Of a DNA stretch of 43,873 bases, positions 25,705 through 37,048 are shown one piece after another; the first letter of the stretch is position 1; each line of letters begins with the position of its first letter. The position numbers were made by a program, and so were the translations under genes. Origin of the DNA: Zoogloea ramigera. GTDB taxonomy: Bacteria; Pseudomonadota; Gammaproteobacteria; Burkholderiales; Rhodocyclaceae. The stretch is from contig NZ_BJNV01000044.1 in the NCBI RefSeq assembly GCF_006539865.1, positions 1-43,873 on the forward strand, in the 5' to 3' direction. Below the pieces are notes generated by a model. The model saw only the letters and a list, made by a program, of their open reading frames with translations. It was not told where the DNA came from and did not search any database.

Positions 25705-25812
25705 AAAACCCAAGCGGGATTCATGTCGATTTTTTTTACACTTCCTGATGAAAAACCGTCCCGACCCTCAATCACGCTTCACAAGACACTGTAATTAAAA
25801 CAATTTTTTTTC

Positions 25813-25828
25813 TGGCACACGTATTGCT
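25813..25828 (+). promoter_or_regulatory. Sigma-54 (RpoN) -24/-12 promoter of the PEP-CTERM gene
   Basis: TGGCACACGTATTGCT matches the RpoN consensus TGGCACG-N4-TTGCA/T at nearly every position with correct GG-to-GC spacing. It predicts a transcript starting near 25838-25840 with a leader of about 50 nt before the ATG at 25889. Control of PEP-CTERM genes by RpoN with the PrsK/PrsR two-component pair has been described in floc-forming Zoogloea-type bacteria, which fits. Confidence 0.85.
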
Positions 25829-25888
25829 AAGAAGATACGTGAGTTGAACTCGACTCCCCGAACATTCACTAAACCTGGAGATCAAAAT

Positions 25889-26845
25889 ATGTTCAAGAAA
25901 ACCCTTCTCGCTGCATCCCTGGCTCTCGCCGCGGCTGGCGCCCAGGCCGGTGTTGCGGTCACCATCGACTTCGACGGTGCCGGTGCAGGCGCCGCCAAGA
26001 GCGCTGCCTCCCTCGACTGGATGCCGGACTCCATCCTGGTTCTCCCGGGCAGCAAAAACAACAATGTTAACCTCCCGGCCGTCGGTGACGAAGTTCAGAC
26101 CTACGCCCAGGGCATCCTCGGCTCCGCCCGCAACAGCAGCAACCAGCAAGTCTGGGGTTCCTTCAACGCTCCCTACGAGTTCACCTTCGTTGCCAGCTTC
26201 CGTGAAGTGATCAGCTCCGTGGGCGGCAGCCTGAACGATCCCGGTGTCGGCAGCATCCAGCTCCGTTCGATCGACGGCGGCCTCAACTACTTCCGCATCT
26301 ACGCTGACAGCACCAGCGTTGCCGATCCGCTGGCGGGCACCGGCTACACCGACGGCAAGCTGATCCTCGAAGGCTACGTCAACGCCTACGACAACGCCGC
26401 CAAGACCGGCCTGACCGATATCGCCTCCACCAACGCCAACCAGCTGGAAACCACCCTGCTGGACAAGGCTGGCCCTGACAACTACGGCGGCATGGAAAGC
26501 GTCAAGCTGCAAGGCCGCGCCGACATCATGGCGACCGTCACCAGCTTTGACAGCGAGTTCTTCACCGACATGAGCGCGGGCCAGCTGATCTCCCTCAGCA
26601 TGACCGCCGGCGTCGGCACCCCGTTCGACCTCGTCGATCCGTCCAAGTACGTCGCTGGCCAACTGGCTGCCGACACCACCGTCATCGGCGAAATCAACGG
26701 CGGCACGACCGGCCCCGGCATCGGCATCCTGCTGCAGAGCGACGGCGCCAGCACCTTCAACAAGGTTCCGGAACCCGCTTCCGCTGCCCTCGTTGGTCTG
26801 GCCCTTGCTGGTCTGGGCATGTCCCGCCGCCGCGCTGCCAAGTAA
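25889..26845 (+). CDS. PEP-CTERM sorting-domain protein (exosortase substrate)
   Basis: A 318-residue secreted protein. It has a Sec signal peptide (MFKKTLLAASLALAAAGAQA) and a C-terminal tripartite sorting signal: VPEP at residues 293-296, a hydrophobic helix (ASAALVGLALAGLGM) and a basic end (SRRRAAK). An exosortase encoded elsewhere should process it. The ~270-residue middle is Gly/Asp/Ser-rich with few charged basic residues, as is common in surface proteins of this class; I recognise no enzyme domain. The ATG at 25889 has a GGAG site 8 nt upstream; an in-frame ATG at 25844 lies too close to the predicted transcript start and lacks the signal-peptide position. A sigma-54 promoter and a strong terminator bracket it as a single-gene unit. 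Confidence 0.92.
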   Translation: MFKKTLLAASLALAAAGAQAGVAVTIDFDGAGAGAAKSAASLDWMPDSILVLPGSKNNNVNLPAVGDEVQTYAQGILGSARNSSNQQVWGSFNAPYEFTFVASFREVISSVGGSLNDPGVGSIQLRSIDGGLNYFRIYADSTSVADPLAGTGYTDGKLILEGYVNAYDNAAKTGLTDIASTNANQLETTLLDKAGPDNYGGMESVKLQGRADIMATVTSFDSEFFTDMSAGQLISLSMTAGVGTPFDLVDPSKYVAGQLAADTTVIGEINGGTTGPGIGILLQSDGASTFNKVPEPASAALVGLALAGLGMSRRRAAK

Positions 26846-26906
26846 TACGGCTTCCCGTCCGGCGACAAGTACTCCACCGAGTGCTTGAAACTGCCGACAA
26901 GCCCTC

Positions 26907-26936
26907 AAAACCCCCGGCCCTCCGGGGGTTTTTTTA
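26907..26936 (+). terminator. Rho-independent terminator of the PEP-CTERM gene
   Basis: AAAACCCCCGG / CCGGGGGTTTTTTT: a GC-only stem with a 4-nt loop (CCCT) followed by seven T residues, about 60 nt after the PEP-CTERM stop codon. It is one of the clearest terminators in the window. Confidence 0.95.
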
Positions 26937-26944
26937 TAACTCGA

Positions 26945-27330
26945 TACCAGCCGCTACCTGCTGATGTTCGACCGCTGCAATGTCGTGAAAATGATGGCGG
27001 CAACCTTGGCCGCGCAGCGCGCTACCGAGGCATCGATCTACGAGATCCAGCCCGCTCCGACCACGGTGCCCCTGATTTGCGACGTCCCCCCGGCGGCCAC
27101 ATCCGCGTGCTGATGACCAATCTGCTCGACGCCCGGCGCTAAGCGGCGGAGCAGTTCGGGGCGGTCTATCAACGCCGCTGGCGAGTCGTGGAGGCCTCAA
27201 GCCGATCTTCGCCGGCGGCCTCCTGGCGCGCTCGAAGACGCCTGCGAGAACATCCATTGGGTGGAGACTGCCTCTCCCTGGCGCACATCAGACATCTCGA
27301 GGCAGCGTCGGTTTCGGAGATCATCGAACT
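26945..27330 (+). pseudogene. Decayed IS4-type transposase fragment
   Basis: No intact gene lies here. In one plus-strand frame, 27104-27200 reads RVLMTNLLDARR, a TAA stop, then AAEQFGAVYQRRWRVVEAS. This matches the end of DDE transposases of the IS4 superfamily, where (L)VTNLLD..RYP...FG.LY..RW.IEE.FK is conserved; the stop stands where Tyr is expected. A preceding segment (about 26950-27090; LLMFDRCN...AAQRATEASIYE) fits the region before it in another frame. The fragment lacks the N-terminal half and I find no terminal inverted repeats, so it is a truncated relic. It lies between the PEP-CTERM terminator and the 3' end of the FtsX-like permease. Confidence 0.65.
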
Positions 27331-27360
27331 TCATCAAGCCGCCCTGCCCCGGGAAACGCA

Positions 27361-28602
27361 TCAGCGCTGGTGCCGCAGGGCATCCACGATATTCATCCGT
27401 GACGCATTGAACGCCGGCAGGATGCTGGCGCACACAGTCGTCACCACCGCCAGTACGAAGGCATTGAACGCGAGCCCTGCATCCACCAGAAGCTCCGCAT
27501 CGAATCCGTCCTCCATGCCCGGAGGTGGCGGCATGGGAATGCCGATCCAGGAAATCAGGATCGACAAACTCCACCCCAGGCTCACACCGACGAAACCACC
27601 AATCGTTCCCAGCACCAGCCCCTCGAAGATGAAGAGCCGCAGGATATGGCGACGCCTTACTCCGAGCGCCATCGCCGTGCCGATCTCACCAGTGCGCTCC
27701 ACCACCGCCATGTGCAGGGTATTGCCGATACTGAGGACTATGATCAGGCCGATCAGCATTTCAACAATGAACACCTGCCTCAGGAAGAGGTCGCGGGTCT
27801 TGATGTACATGTCCGCAAGCTCCTCCCAGGGCACGAGCTGAAACTGCTTTGGATCGAGCTTGTCTCGGAGCGCCTGTAGCGACTTAGCCGTATTGGCGGT
27901 GTCGTCCAGCAGCACCACCCAGGTCGTCGCCCCTTTGACCCTCATGAGCTCACGCGACAATCCGACCGGCACCCGCAGCGCGCCGTCGTCATACTCCTTG
28001 CTGAACGTGGAAAACAGCCCCCGCACATGCACATCAGAGGCATTCATCCCCCCTTTGGCCGTGCTGGTCATCAGGACCAAGGTGTCACCCACCTTCACAC
28101 CCAGATTGGCCGCCAGGCCACGCCCAAGCAGAACGCCTGTCGGGTCGGAGGACGACAGCGCCTCCCCGGCAACCAGGGTGATGTCACGGCTGACCTGCTT
28201 CTCGGCTTCCGAATCAACGCCCTCTCCCATGAAAGTGATCGTCTGATCCTTGAAGCTTGCCAGACCGCTGAAGGACAGACGGGAGCTCATCGTCACCACG
28301 TGCTCCGTCGAACGGACTGCCTTCTCGGCATCGCTGTTCTCGGGCAATAGGTATCTGTAGGGGTCCGCGACCCCCACCTCGAAATAATTCGGACGCACCA
28401 CCTGGATATGGCCAACCTGAGAATGGATGAACCCCTCACGCATGTTGTCCAACAACCAGTGGATGAAGCCGCCAGACAGCAGGAAAGCCAGCACTCCGCC
28501 TGCGATGATCAACAGCGCAAAGCCAGCCCGCCGACGATGACGGACGACGTTCCGGAACGCCATCGTGAGGTCGCTGAGGATACTCAGAGCTTGAGGAGAC
28601 AT
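27361..28602 (-). CDS. ABC transporter permease, FtsX/MacB/LolE type
   Basis: A 413-residue inner-membrane protein with the type VII ABC permease plan: one N-terminal membrane helix (about residues 22-44), a large periplasmic MacB_PCD-like domain (about 50-270), then three C-terminal helices (about 278-300, 325-355, 375-400) forming the FtsX domain, with the typical VERTGEIGTAMALGVRRRHILRLFIFEGLVLG coupling region (spanning 297-328, shown here as a landmark only) and the final NIVDALRHQR. Start: ATG at 28602, though the ribosome binding site is weak and ATG at 28563 is possible. An ATPase gene is normally adjacent; none is in the window, and a transposase relic lies directly downstream. The substrate is unknown; lipoprotein or lipid export is usual for the family. 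Confidence 0.82.
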   Translation of the reverse strand: MSPQALSILSDLTMAFRNVVRHRRRAGFALLIIAGGVLAFLLSGGFIHWLLDNMREGFIHSQVGHIQVVRPNYFEVGVADPYRYLLPENSDAEKAVRSTEHVVTMSSRLSFSGLASFKDQTITFMGEGVDSEAEKQVSRDITLVAGEALSSSDPTGVLLGRGLAANLGVKVGDTLVLMTSTAKGGMNASDVHVRGLFSTFSKEYDDGALRVPVGLSRELMRVKGATTWVVLLDDTANTAKSLQALRDKLDPKQFQLVPWEELADMYIKTRDLFLRQVFIVEMLIGLIIVLSIGNTLHMAVVERTGEIGTAMALGVRRRHILRLFIFEGLVLGTIGGFVGVSLGWSLSILISWIGIPMPPPPGMEDGFDAELLVDAGLAFNAFVLAVVTTVCASILPAFNASRMNIVDALRHQR

Positions 28603-28659
28603 GGCTTCACAGGACGCTAATTGGCAGATGGAACAACCCAGCAAAGGGTTGCCGGGGAA

Positions 28660-29313
28660 TCAGAGCCATTTACGGGCTGGGTTGCCACGCCAGGTTTCTC
28701 CTGCGGGCACCCGGGTGCCGGGCATCACATGGGAGCCCCCCATAAGCACGGCGTTTTCACCGATCTCGACGCCTGGAAGGACCACCGAATTCACCCCTAC
28801 CGTGGCGCCAGCCCCGATGCTGACACGGCCTATCGTGAGACGGCCACCATAAAGCACGTTACCGGAGATCAGGGAGTTGTGGCCGACCACCGCCCCATCG
28901 CCGATGCTGACCTGATAGGGGTCGTCGATGGTTCCGCCGATGGCCACATTGGCTCCAACTCTGGCCCCAAACAGCGCCTCCACCACCGGCCGCGTGAACA
29001 CCGTGGTAAAGGGCAGCAGAGCCCCTTGTCCAAGGCGATAAACAATGGTCACGAGCTTCCAGACGGTGAAAACCGGCGAATCACCGTTGTATTCTCCAGG
29101 AAGGATCGGACGAAGCCTGAGGATCAGGCGCACAACCAGCGCCGACAACAGTCCATAAGCCAACAGCGCCAGAAAGAAGTCTGCCACGACATGATAGTCG
29201 GCGAAGACGGCCTTCGACCAAGGATAGCCCCCCCAGACCAAACCAACTGCTCCGGCGGAAATGAGAGCGATCACCAGTCCGCACAGCAGGAAATCCAGAT
29301 AGGTCGTTTTCAT
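28660..29313 (-). CDS. Membrane-anchored left-handed beta-helix (hexapeptide) protein
   Basis: A 217-residue protein. Two membrane helices (about residues 7-30 and 45-66) are followed by a juxtamembrane helix and, from about 113 to 205, hexapeptide-repeat rungs ([IV]G.[GN].[VS] pattern: ARVGANVAIGG, VSIGDGAVVGHN, VSIGAGATVGVNSVV, VEIGENAVLMGGS), ending with the GNPARKWL tail common in hexapeptide acyltransferases. This suggests an acyl- or acetyltransferase working at the membrane, acceptor unknown. The expected catalytic His may be the one in VVGHNSL (near residue 144), but this is uncertain. It lies 57 nt before the FtsX-like permease and 56 nt after argJ, all on the minus strand. Confidence 0.72.
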   Translation of the reverse strand: MKTTYLDFLLCGLVIALISAGAVGLVWGGYPWSKAVFADYHVVADFFLALLAYGLLSALVVRLILRLRPILPGEYNGDSPVFTVWKLVTIVYRLGQGALLPFTTVFTRPVVEALFGARVGANVAIGGTIDDPYQVSIGDGAVVGHNSLISGNVLYGGRLTIGRVSIGAGATVGVNSVVLPGVEIGENAVLMGGSHVMPGTRVPAGETWRGNPARKWL

Positions 29314-29369
29314 AGCGAGTTCTTTCTGCCATTAGGCGACCTTTCGGACGGCTTTCGCCGCCCGGAAGA

Positions 29370-30608
29370 TCAGGAGCGATAATCCGCGTTGATTTTTACA
29401 TAGTCATATGAAAAATCGCAGGTCCACATGGTCGCCTTGCCCTCGCCGCGCCCCAGGTCGACACGAATCGCAATCTCCGATGCCTGCATTATGCTCGAAC
29501 CATCTTCCTCTCGATAGCTTGATGCCCGGCCTCCCAACTCGGCGACCAGCACCTCCTCGCCGTTGCTGGCCAGCCACACCTTGATCCCGGCCACATCCAG
29601 ATCGTCGATGCCCGCGTAGCCAATGGCAGCCAGGATGCGCCCAAGGTTGGGGTCGGACGCAAAGAAGGCAGTCTTCACCAGCGGAGAATGACCAATGGCG
29701 TAGCCGACCTTGCGGCACTCGTCCCGATCCTTGCCCCCCTCGATCTGCAGGGTCATGAACTTGGTGGCGCCCTCGCCGTCACGCACAATGGCCTGGGCCA
29801 GCCAGATCGCCAGGTCGAGCACGGCGGCACGGAAGACGGCGTAGTCGGCGGAGGCCGCATCGGTGATGGTCGGGTTGCCGGCCTGGCCGGTGGCGATCAG
29901 CATGAAGCTGTCGTTGGTGGAGGTGTCGCCATCGACGGTGATGCTGTTGAACGAGAGGTCGGCCACCTCCTTGAGCAGCGCGTCGAGCAGCGGCTGGGCG
30001 ACATCGGCATCGGTGGCCATGAAGCCGAGCATGGTCGCCATGTTCGGCTTGATCATGCCGGCGCCCTTTGAGATGCCGGTCAGGGTGATTGTCTTACCGC
30101 CGAGCTGCACCTGACGGGACGCGGCCTTGGGCACGGTGTCGGTGGTCATGATGCCGTGGGCGGCGCAGAACCAGCCGTCGGCCTTCAGCGCGGCCTTGGC
30201 TGCCGGCAGGCCGGCCACCAGGCGCTCAACCGGCAGCGGCTCGAGGATCACGCCGGTCGAGAATGGCAGCACCTGGCTGGCGTCGATTTCAAACTGGGCC
30301 GCCACCGCCTCACAGGTGGCCCGGGCAGCGGCCAGGCCCGGCTCGCCGGTGCCCGCGTTGGCGACGCCGGTATTGATCACCAGCGCCCGGATACCGCCCG
30401 CCGGCAGATTCGCCTTGCAGACCTGCACCGGAGCTGCGCAAAAGCGATTCTGGGTGAACACGCCGGCCACGCGGGCGCCCGGCGCCAGCTCGATCAGGGT
30501 GAGGTCCTTGCGATTGAGCTTGCGGATGGCGGCCTCGGCAACACCGAGACGGACACCGGGGACGGGCAGCAGGGCAGCCGCCTGGGGAGGGGAAAGCAGA
30601 ACGGGCAT
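29370..30608 (-). CDS. argJ: Bifunctional ornithine acetyltransferase / N-acetylglutamate synthase
   Basis: Recycles the acetyl group in arginine biosynthesis: transfers acetyl from N-acetylornithine to glutamate and, in bifunctional forms, also uses acetyl-CoA. The 412-residue product has the self-cleavage motif [16 protein letters not shown], with the new N-terminal nucleophile Thr192 between the alpha and beta chains, and the conserved [14 protein letters not shown] stretch plus the C-terminal [15 protein letters not shown] end. The ATG at 30608 is placed at the family start ([22 protein letters not shown]). Whether it is fully bifunctional cannot be told; the length and a separate argA cannot be judged from this window. 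Confidence 0.96.
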   Translation of the reverse strand: MPVLLSPPQAAALLPVPGVRLGVAEAAIRKLNRKDLTLIELAPGARVAGVFTQNRFCAAPVQVCKANLPAGGIRALVINTGVANAGTGEPGLAAARATCEAVAAQFEIDASQVLPFSTGVILEPLPVERLVAGLPAAKAALKADGWFCAAHGIMTTDTVPKAASRQVQLGGKTITLTGISKGAGMIKPNMATMLGFMATDADVAQPLLDALLKEVADLSFNSITVDGDTSTNDSFMLIATGQAGNPTITDAASADYAVFRAAVLDLAIWLAQAIVRDGEGATKFMTLQIEGGKDRDECRKVGYAIGHSPLVKTAFFASDPNLGRILAAIGYAGIDDLDVAGIKVWLASNGEEVLVAELGGRASSYREEDGSSIMQASEIAIRVDLGRGEGKATMWTCDFSYDYVKINADYRS

Positions 30609-30771
30609 GAATGACTCCAGAAACAGACGTCGGATGGCAGAGTGGGGAATGATAATCCCAGAACCGACAATTGGCCGTTTTCGGGCAGCCCTGCAGGCCG
30701 CCTGAAGACTGGCATTTTTCTGTGGCTCAGCGGTCGCTCGGCGGGGGGCTCGCCTCCCCGCGTGACGGAGA

Positions 30772-32232
30772 TCAGAACCCAGCCTGGGCGCCCGCCGGAT
30801 CTGCCGCGCTCAAGGTCACGGCCAGCCCGGCCTGCAGCGCGAAATGCTGGACGGCACGCCAGACCTCGTCATCCAGGGGCTTGCCCTGCCGATCGGCATA
30901 GAGCACGCCGATCTGGCGGGTGGGCGTGCCGAAAGGCACCAGCACCGCCTCGTCGCAGCCGGTCACCTGGAGCAGGCGCTCGGTGCCGGGGTGTTCCAGG
31001 CGCGCCGCGTCGATACGGCATGCCTGCGCGCTGTCGATGGCCGCGTCCAGCAGGTCGTCAGGGTCGCCTTCCATCGAAAAGATGAAACGTGTGCACAGGG
31101 CCTCGCTGCCGCAGCCCAGGGCCACCCGGCCCTGCAGCTGGGCCCGGTCACGGGTTAGCACGGCCACCAGAACGCGCTCGCAGCCGACACCACAGAAGAC
31201 GCCCTCGGCCACCATCTGAAGGATGTCCGCCAGCGGCGCACGGGCGAAGGTGAGCGCCGCCACGTCTTGCAGGATGCGCAGTTGCAGCGCGGCGTCCGGC
31301 TCGACAGGCGGGCCAGCCGGCTCAGGCTCAAACTCGGGCACACCGGCGTTCGAGCCACCGCTGGTCGCGATGATCTGCCCGGCCTCGACGGCACCGAAGG
31401 ATGCGGCAATGCGGGCGGCCTGGGCCGCATTGGCCAGGACTTCGTCGCGCACGGTCTCGATCGGCAGGCCGAGGTAATCGGCCATCTCACGGAGCGCCTG
31501 GCGGGCTGCGAGGGAGGTCCAACCGCCCTCTGCCGCCAACGCCAATCGCTGCCCGAGGAGCACGGCCCGCTCCGGCCCACGGCTGCGGGCGTCGCCCTCC
31601 AGCGCCGCCACCGCGAGGGAGCCCAGCCGCCACTCGCGGACCAGCCCCACCGACAGATGGCGCAGCGAGAATCCGAGGACAACCTGCTGCGCCTCTTCTT
31701 CGCGCAGACATGCGCTCTTCATGCAGCGCTCGAGGGCCTGGGCCTGTTCACCGCCAAAACACCAGAAAGCCATCTCGCCGACTCGCGACAGGAGGGCGGC
31801 GATGAACACCTCCTCGGCCTGCTGCTCACCGCGCCGCTGGGCCGCCCAGCGCGCCTGCACCGCGGCATGGAAGCTGCGTGCCATCTCGACATGGATACGC
31901 CCGCGCAGCCCGCCCGCAAGCAGGGAGTCGATCAGCGACACCGACAGGGCCAGCTCGGCGACCGGATTGAAACCGAGCACGACGATGGCCCGGGAGACGG
32001 TATTGACCGCCTGGCGCGAGTGGTTGAAGTAGGCGCTGTTGGCCAGGCGCAGCACCTTGGTGGTCATCGGCGTGTCCTTGAGGATCACCTGGGCCAGCGC
32101 CGAGGCCGATGCCCGTTCGTCGCCGATGATGCGGCGCAGGGCCGCGACGGTGCTCGCAAAAACGGGCATCTCGCGCCCGCGGATGCGTTCTATCCAGCCG
32201 GCCAGATCGGGGGAATTCGGGCTATGACTCAT
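30772..32232 (-). CDS. HDOD-domain signalling protein with C-terminal GAF-like region
   Basis: A 486-residue cytoplasmic protein. An HDOD domain covers about residues 18-210 ([14 protein letters not shown]-like start [11 protein letters not shown], then [36 protein letters not shown]). HDOD domains are relatives of HD phosphohydrolases that lack the metal-binding residues and act in regulation. After a linker (about 290-320, Pro/Glu-rich) the C-terminal part (about 325-475) resembles a GAF-type sensor domain ([25 protein letters not shown]). The ATG at 32232 follows an AGGAGAG ribosome binding site; the frame stays open to 32322 but that part overlaps a hairpin. It is a single gene between argJ and secA; its signal is unknown. 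Confidence 0.85.
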   Translation of the reverse strand: MSHSPNSPDLAGWIERIRGREMPVFASTVAALRRIIGDERASASALAQVILKDTPMTTKVLRLANSAYFNHSRQAVNTVSRAIVVLGFNPVAELALSVSLIDSLLAGGLRGRIHVEMARSFHAAVQARWAAQRRGEQQAEEVFIAALLSRVGEMAFWCFGGEQAQALERCMKSACLREEEAQQVVLGFSLRHLSVGLVREWRLGSLAVAALEGDARSRGPERAVLLGQRLALAAEGGWTSLAARQALREMADYLGLPIETVRDEVLANAAQAARIAASFGAVEAGQIIATSGGSNAGVPEFEPEPAGPPVEPDAALQLRILQDVAALTFARAPLADILQMVAEGVFCGVGCERVLVAVLTRDRAQLQGRVALGCGSEALCTRFIFSMEGDPDDLLDAAIDSAQACRIDAARLEHPGTERLLQVTGCDEAVLVPFGTPTRQIGVLYADRQGKPLDDEVWRAVQHFALQAGLAVTLSAADPAGAQAGF

Positions 32233-32293
32233 GTGCTCTCCTGTGGCCCATAACGGCACCCGGCCTTGCAGCTTGAGGCCCCCCAGACGCAAC

Positions 32294-32314
32294 GAAGCCC
32301 GCAGGGCGGGCTTC
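32294..32314. terminator. Short perfect hairpin between the HDOD gene and secA
   Basis: GAAGCCCGC-AGG-GCGGGCTTC: a 9-bp perfect stem with a 3-nt loop. It lies downstream of secA on the minus strand, beyond the long palindrome, and upstream of the HDOD gene. T residues after it are few, so termination is likely but not certain. Confidence 0.5.
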
Positions 32315-32336
32315 ATGTCCACACTTGCTACGGGGA

Positions 32337-32451
32337 AGGGTCAGAAAACCGTAGCGAGCGCGTCGAGGTCGCAAGGAGGAGCGCAGCTGTACTTGAGTAC
32401 AGCGAGCACCGCAGTTGCGAGATCGGCGCGCGCAGTAAGTTTAATGACCCT
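32337..32451. repeat. 115-bp imperfect palindrome at the 3' end of secA
   Basis: A long inverted repeat centred at about 32394. The core GCTGTACTTGAGTACAGC (32386-32403) is a perfect 8-bp stem with a 2-nt loop. Pairing continues outward: GCGCGTCGA (32358-32366) with TCGGCGCGC (32423-32431), GGTCGCAA with TTGCGAGATC, and AGGGTCA (32337-32343) with TGACCCT (32445-32451). It ends 2 nt from the secA stop codon. The size and symmetry suggest a structured 3' element, an extragenic palindromic repeat family member, or a small non-autonomous mobile element. Confidence 0.8.
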
Positions 32452-32453
32452 TC

Positions 32454-35180
<2,727 letters not shown>

Positions 35181-35326
35181 TTGATTTGGAAAGGGAAACG
35201 CGGCAAAAAGCGGATTCTATCATGTCGTCAAGACACGACCGTGACGCAGGACAAGTCGCCGCGCACTCTTGTCCGCCGGGGACGATCAACCTACGATGGG
35301 GGCGCTTTCCCGGATTCCAAGCCCCG
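35181..35326. promoter_or_regulatory. Divergent secA / dciA promoter region
   Basis: A 146-nt spacer between the start codons of secA (minus) and dciA (plus), which must hold both promoters. I see no convincing boxes or repeats in it. Confidence 0.35.
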
Positions 35327-35761
35327 ATGCCCTCCACCAGCCCGATCGACAACTTCCTCGGCAGCGGCGACGCCCTCTCCCGCCTGCAGGCCCACGCCGG
35401 CCGCCTGATACGCCTGCAGCGGCAACTCGAGGCGCTGTTGCCCGACTACATGGCCCCCGCGTGCAAGGTGGCCAACCTGAAGGGCGAGGACCTCGTCATC
35501 CACGTCGAGAGCGCCGGCCTGGCCGTCAAGCTGCGCCAGGCGGTGCCCAGCCTGCTCGCCGACTTTGCCCGCGCCGGGGTGATCCTGCGGGACATCAAGG
35601 TGAAGGTGGCGGTGCCGGATTACCGCCCGCCGGCCGCGCCGGTGGAGGAGCGCCACGTGAGCGAATCCACCCGCAGCGGGCTCGGCGCCCTGGCCGCCAC
35701 CCTGCCGGCGGATTCGCCGCTGGCCAAGGCGCTCAAGCGTTTTGTGAAGAATGCTGGCTGA
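35327..35761 (+). CDS. dciA: DciA-like helicase-loading protein (DUF721)
   Basis: A 144-residue protein of the DUF721 family; DciA is the ancestral loader/recruiter of DnaB in bacteria lacking DnaC. The N-terminal half shows the family layout: a helix (IDNFLGSGDALSRLQAHAGRLIRLQRQLEALLP, a stretch covering about residues 6-38 and cited only as a landmark) followed by strands with KVANLKGEDLVIHVESAGLAVKLRQ and ILRDIKVKV. The C terminus is low in complexity and probably flexible. The ATG at 35327 matches the family start; upstream codons to 35186 are not conserved-looking. DUF721 genes commonly lie beside secA and lpxC in betaproteobacteria. The pairing with DnaB (encoded at 42-1445) is family knowledge. 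Confidence 0.8.
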   Translation: MPSTSPIDNFLGSGDALSRLQAHAGRLIRLQRQLEALLPDYMAPACKVANLKGEDLVIHVESAGLAVKLRQAVPSLLADFARAGVILRDIKVKVAVPDYRPPAAPVEERHVSESTRSGLGALAATLPADSPLAKALKRFVKNAG

Positions 35762-35773
35762 GCGAGCCGGCGT

Positions 35774-35962
35774 TCAGGCCACCGTCACGAAGACCCGCTC
35801 GACGATCAAGAGCGCGAAGAACACCAGCGCCACGATGATCGCCCAGCGGAACAGCCGCCAGGCCAGCGCCAGGTAGCGCGCGTCGCGAGTGAAGAAGTAG
35901 GCGAAGACCGAGCCGCAGATCCCGATCCCGACCAGCACCGCCAGGAGACGCAGCAGCAGCAT
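35774..35962 (-). CDS. Small two-helix membrane protein next to lpxC
   Basis: A 62-residue hydrophobic protein: helices at about residues 3-23 and 38-58 joined by FTRDARYLALAWRLFRW. It starts 7 nt after the lpxC stop codon on the same strand, so it is probably the last gene of that unit, and converges with dciA (12 nt apart). I know of no function; small proteins of this shape often appear here in betaproteobacteria. Confidence 0.65.
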   Translation of the reverse strand: MLLLRLLAVLVGIGICGSVFAYFFTRDARYLALAWRLFRWAIIVALVFFALLIVERVFVTVA

Positions 35963-35969
35963 GACCGGC

Positions 35970-36887
35970 TCAGGCAGGGGCCAGCTCGAAGAGCCGGGCG
36001 ACCGCCGGCGGCGTGGCCGCGTCTTCCTCGAAGGTCACGATGTCCCAGGCGGTCTTGTCTTCCAGCAGCACGCGGAGAATCTGGTTGTTGAGGGCGTGCC
36101 CCGACTTGTAGGCGCTGTAGGCGGCCAGCAGCGGGTGGTTGGCGAGGTAGAGATCGCCGATCGCGTCGAGCACCTTGTGCTTCACGAACTCGTCGGCGTA
36201 GCGCAGGCCGTCGGCGTTGAGCACGCGGTATTCGTCCATCACGATGGCGTTGTCGAGGCTGCCGCCAAGCCCGAGGCCGTTGGCGCGCATGAACTCGACG
36301 TCCTGCATGAAGCCGAAGGTGCGCGCCCGCGACACCTCGCGCGAATAGGAGTTTTCGGCAAAATCGATGGTCACCGAGGTGCCGGTGCTGTCGATGGCCG
36401 GGTGGTTGAACAGGATGGAGAAGCTCAGCTTGAAGCCGTCGTAGGGCTCGAGGCGCACCCACTTGTCGCCCTCGACATACTCGACGGGTTTGAGCACGCG
36501 CAGGAAGCGCTTCGGCGCCTTCTGCTCCTCGATGCCAGCCGACTGGATCAGGAACACGAAGGGCCCGGCGCTGCCATCGAGGATGGGGATCTCGGCGGCG
36601 TCCACGTCGATGTGCACATTGTCGACGCCCAGCCCGGCGAGGGCCGACATCAGGTGCTCGACGGTGTTGACCTTGGCGTCACCCTTGAGAAGCCCCGAGC
36701 ACATGCGCGTGTCGCACACCGCGTAAGGGTCGGCGGGCAGGTCGACGACCGGATCGAGATCGACCCGATGGAACACCACGCCGGTATCCGGCGCCGCCGG
36801 GCGCAAGGTGAGGGTGACCTTGTTACCGCTGTGGAGCCCCACACCGGTGGCGCTGACGATGGTCTTCAGGGTGCGTTGCTTGAGCAT
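35970..36887 (-). CDS. lpxC: UDP-3-O-acyl-N-acetylglucosamine deacetylase
   Basis: Zinc enzyme of the first committed step of lipid A synthesis. The 305 residues match LpxC length and landmarks: start [21 protein letters not shown] (shown to residue 20 as [20 protein letters not shown]), [11 protein letters not shown] with the zinc His near residue 78, [10 protein letters not shown]-like FLIQSAGI, then [19 protein letters not shown] with zinc His and Asp (about 237-242) and the catalytic His in SGHALNNQ (about 264). It follows ftsZ across a terminator, the standard betaproteobacterial order at the end of the dcw cluster. Confidence 0.97.
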   Translation of the reverse strand: MLKQRTLKTIVSATGVGLHSGNKVTLTLRPAAPDTGVVFHRVDLDPVVDLPADPYAVCDTRMCSGLLKGDAKVNTVEHLMSALAGLGVDNVHIDVDAAEIPILDGSAGPFVFLIQSAGIEEQKAPKRFLRVLKPVEYVEGDKWVRLEPYDGFKLSFSILFNHPAIDSTGTSVTIDFAENSYSREVSRARTFGFMQDVEFMRANGLGLGGSLDNAIVMDEYRVLNADGLRYADEFVKHKVLDAIGDLYLANHPLLAAYSAYKSGHALNNQILRVLLEDKTAWDIVTFEEDAATPPAVARLFELAPA

Positions 36888-36976
36888 GATGGAAACCCAC
36901 GATCTGGTAACCTGATTTTAACACAGCGCCTTTGCTGCGCCGCAACAAGCAACTTTTGCACCCCAGCCGCAAAAGC

Positions 36977-37016
36977 AAAACGCGCAGCGGACGGAGGCGA
37001 CGTCACGCTGCGCGTT
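36977..37016 (-). terminator. Terminator between ftsZ and lpxC
   Basis: Stem AAACGCGCAGCG / CGCTGCGCGTTT with a 16-nt loop; on the minus strand it is followed by TTTTGCTTTTGC. It lies about 35 nt after the ftsZ stop codon, so lpxC should have its own promoter in the 90 nt that follow. Confidence 0.8.
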
Positions 37017-37048
37017 TCACGATGGCCGCGGGAGCGGCCCCGGACGGG

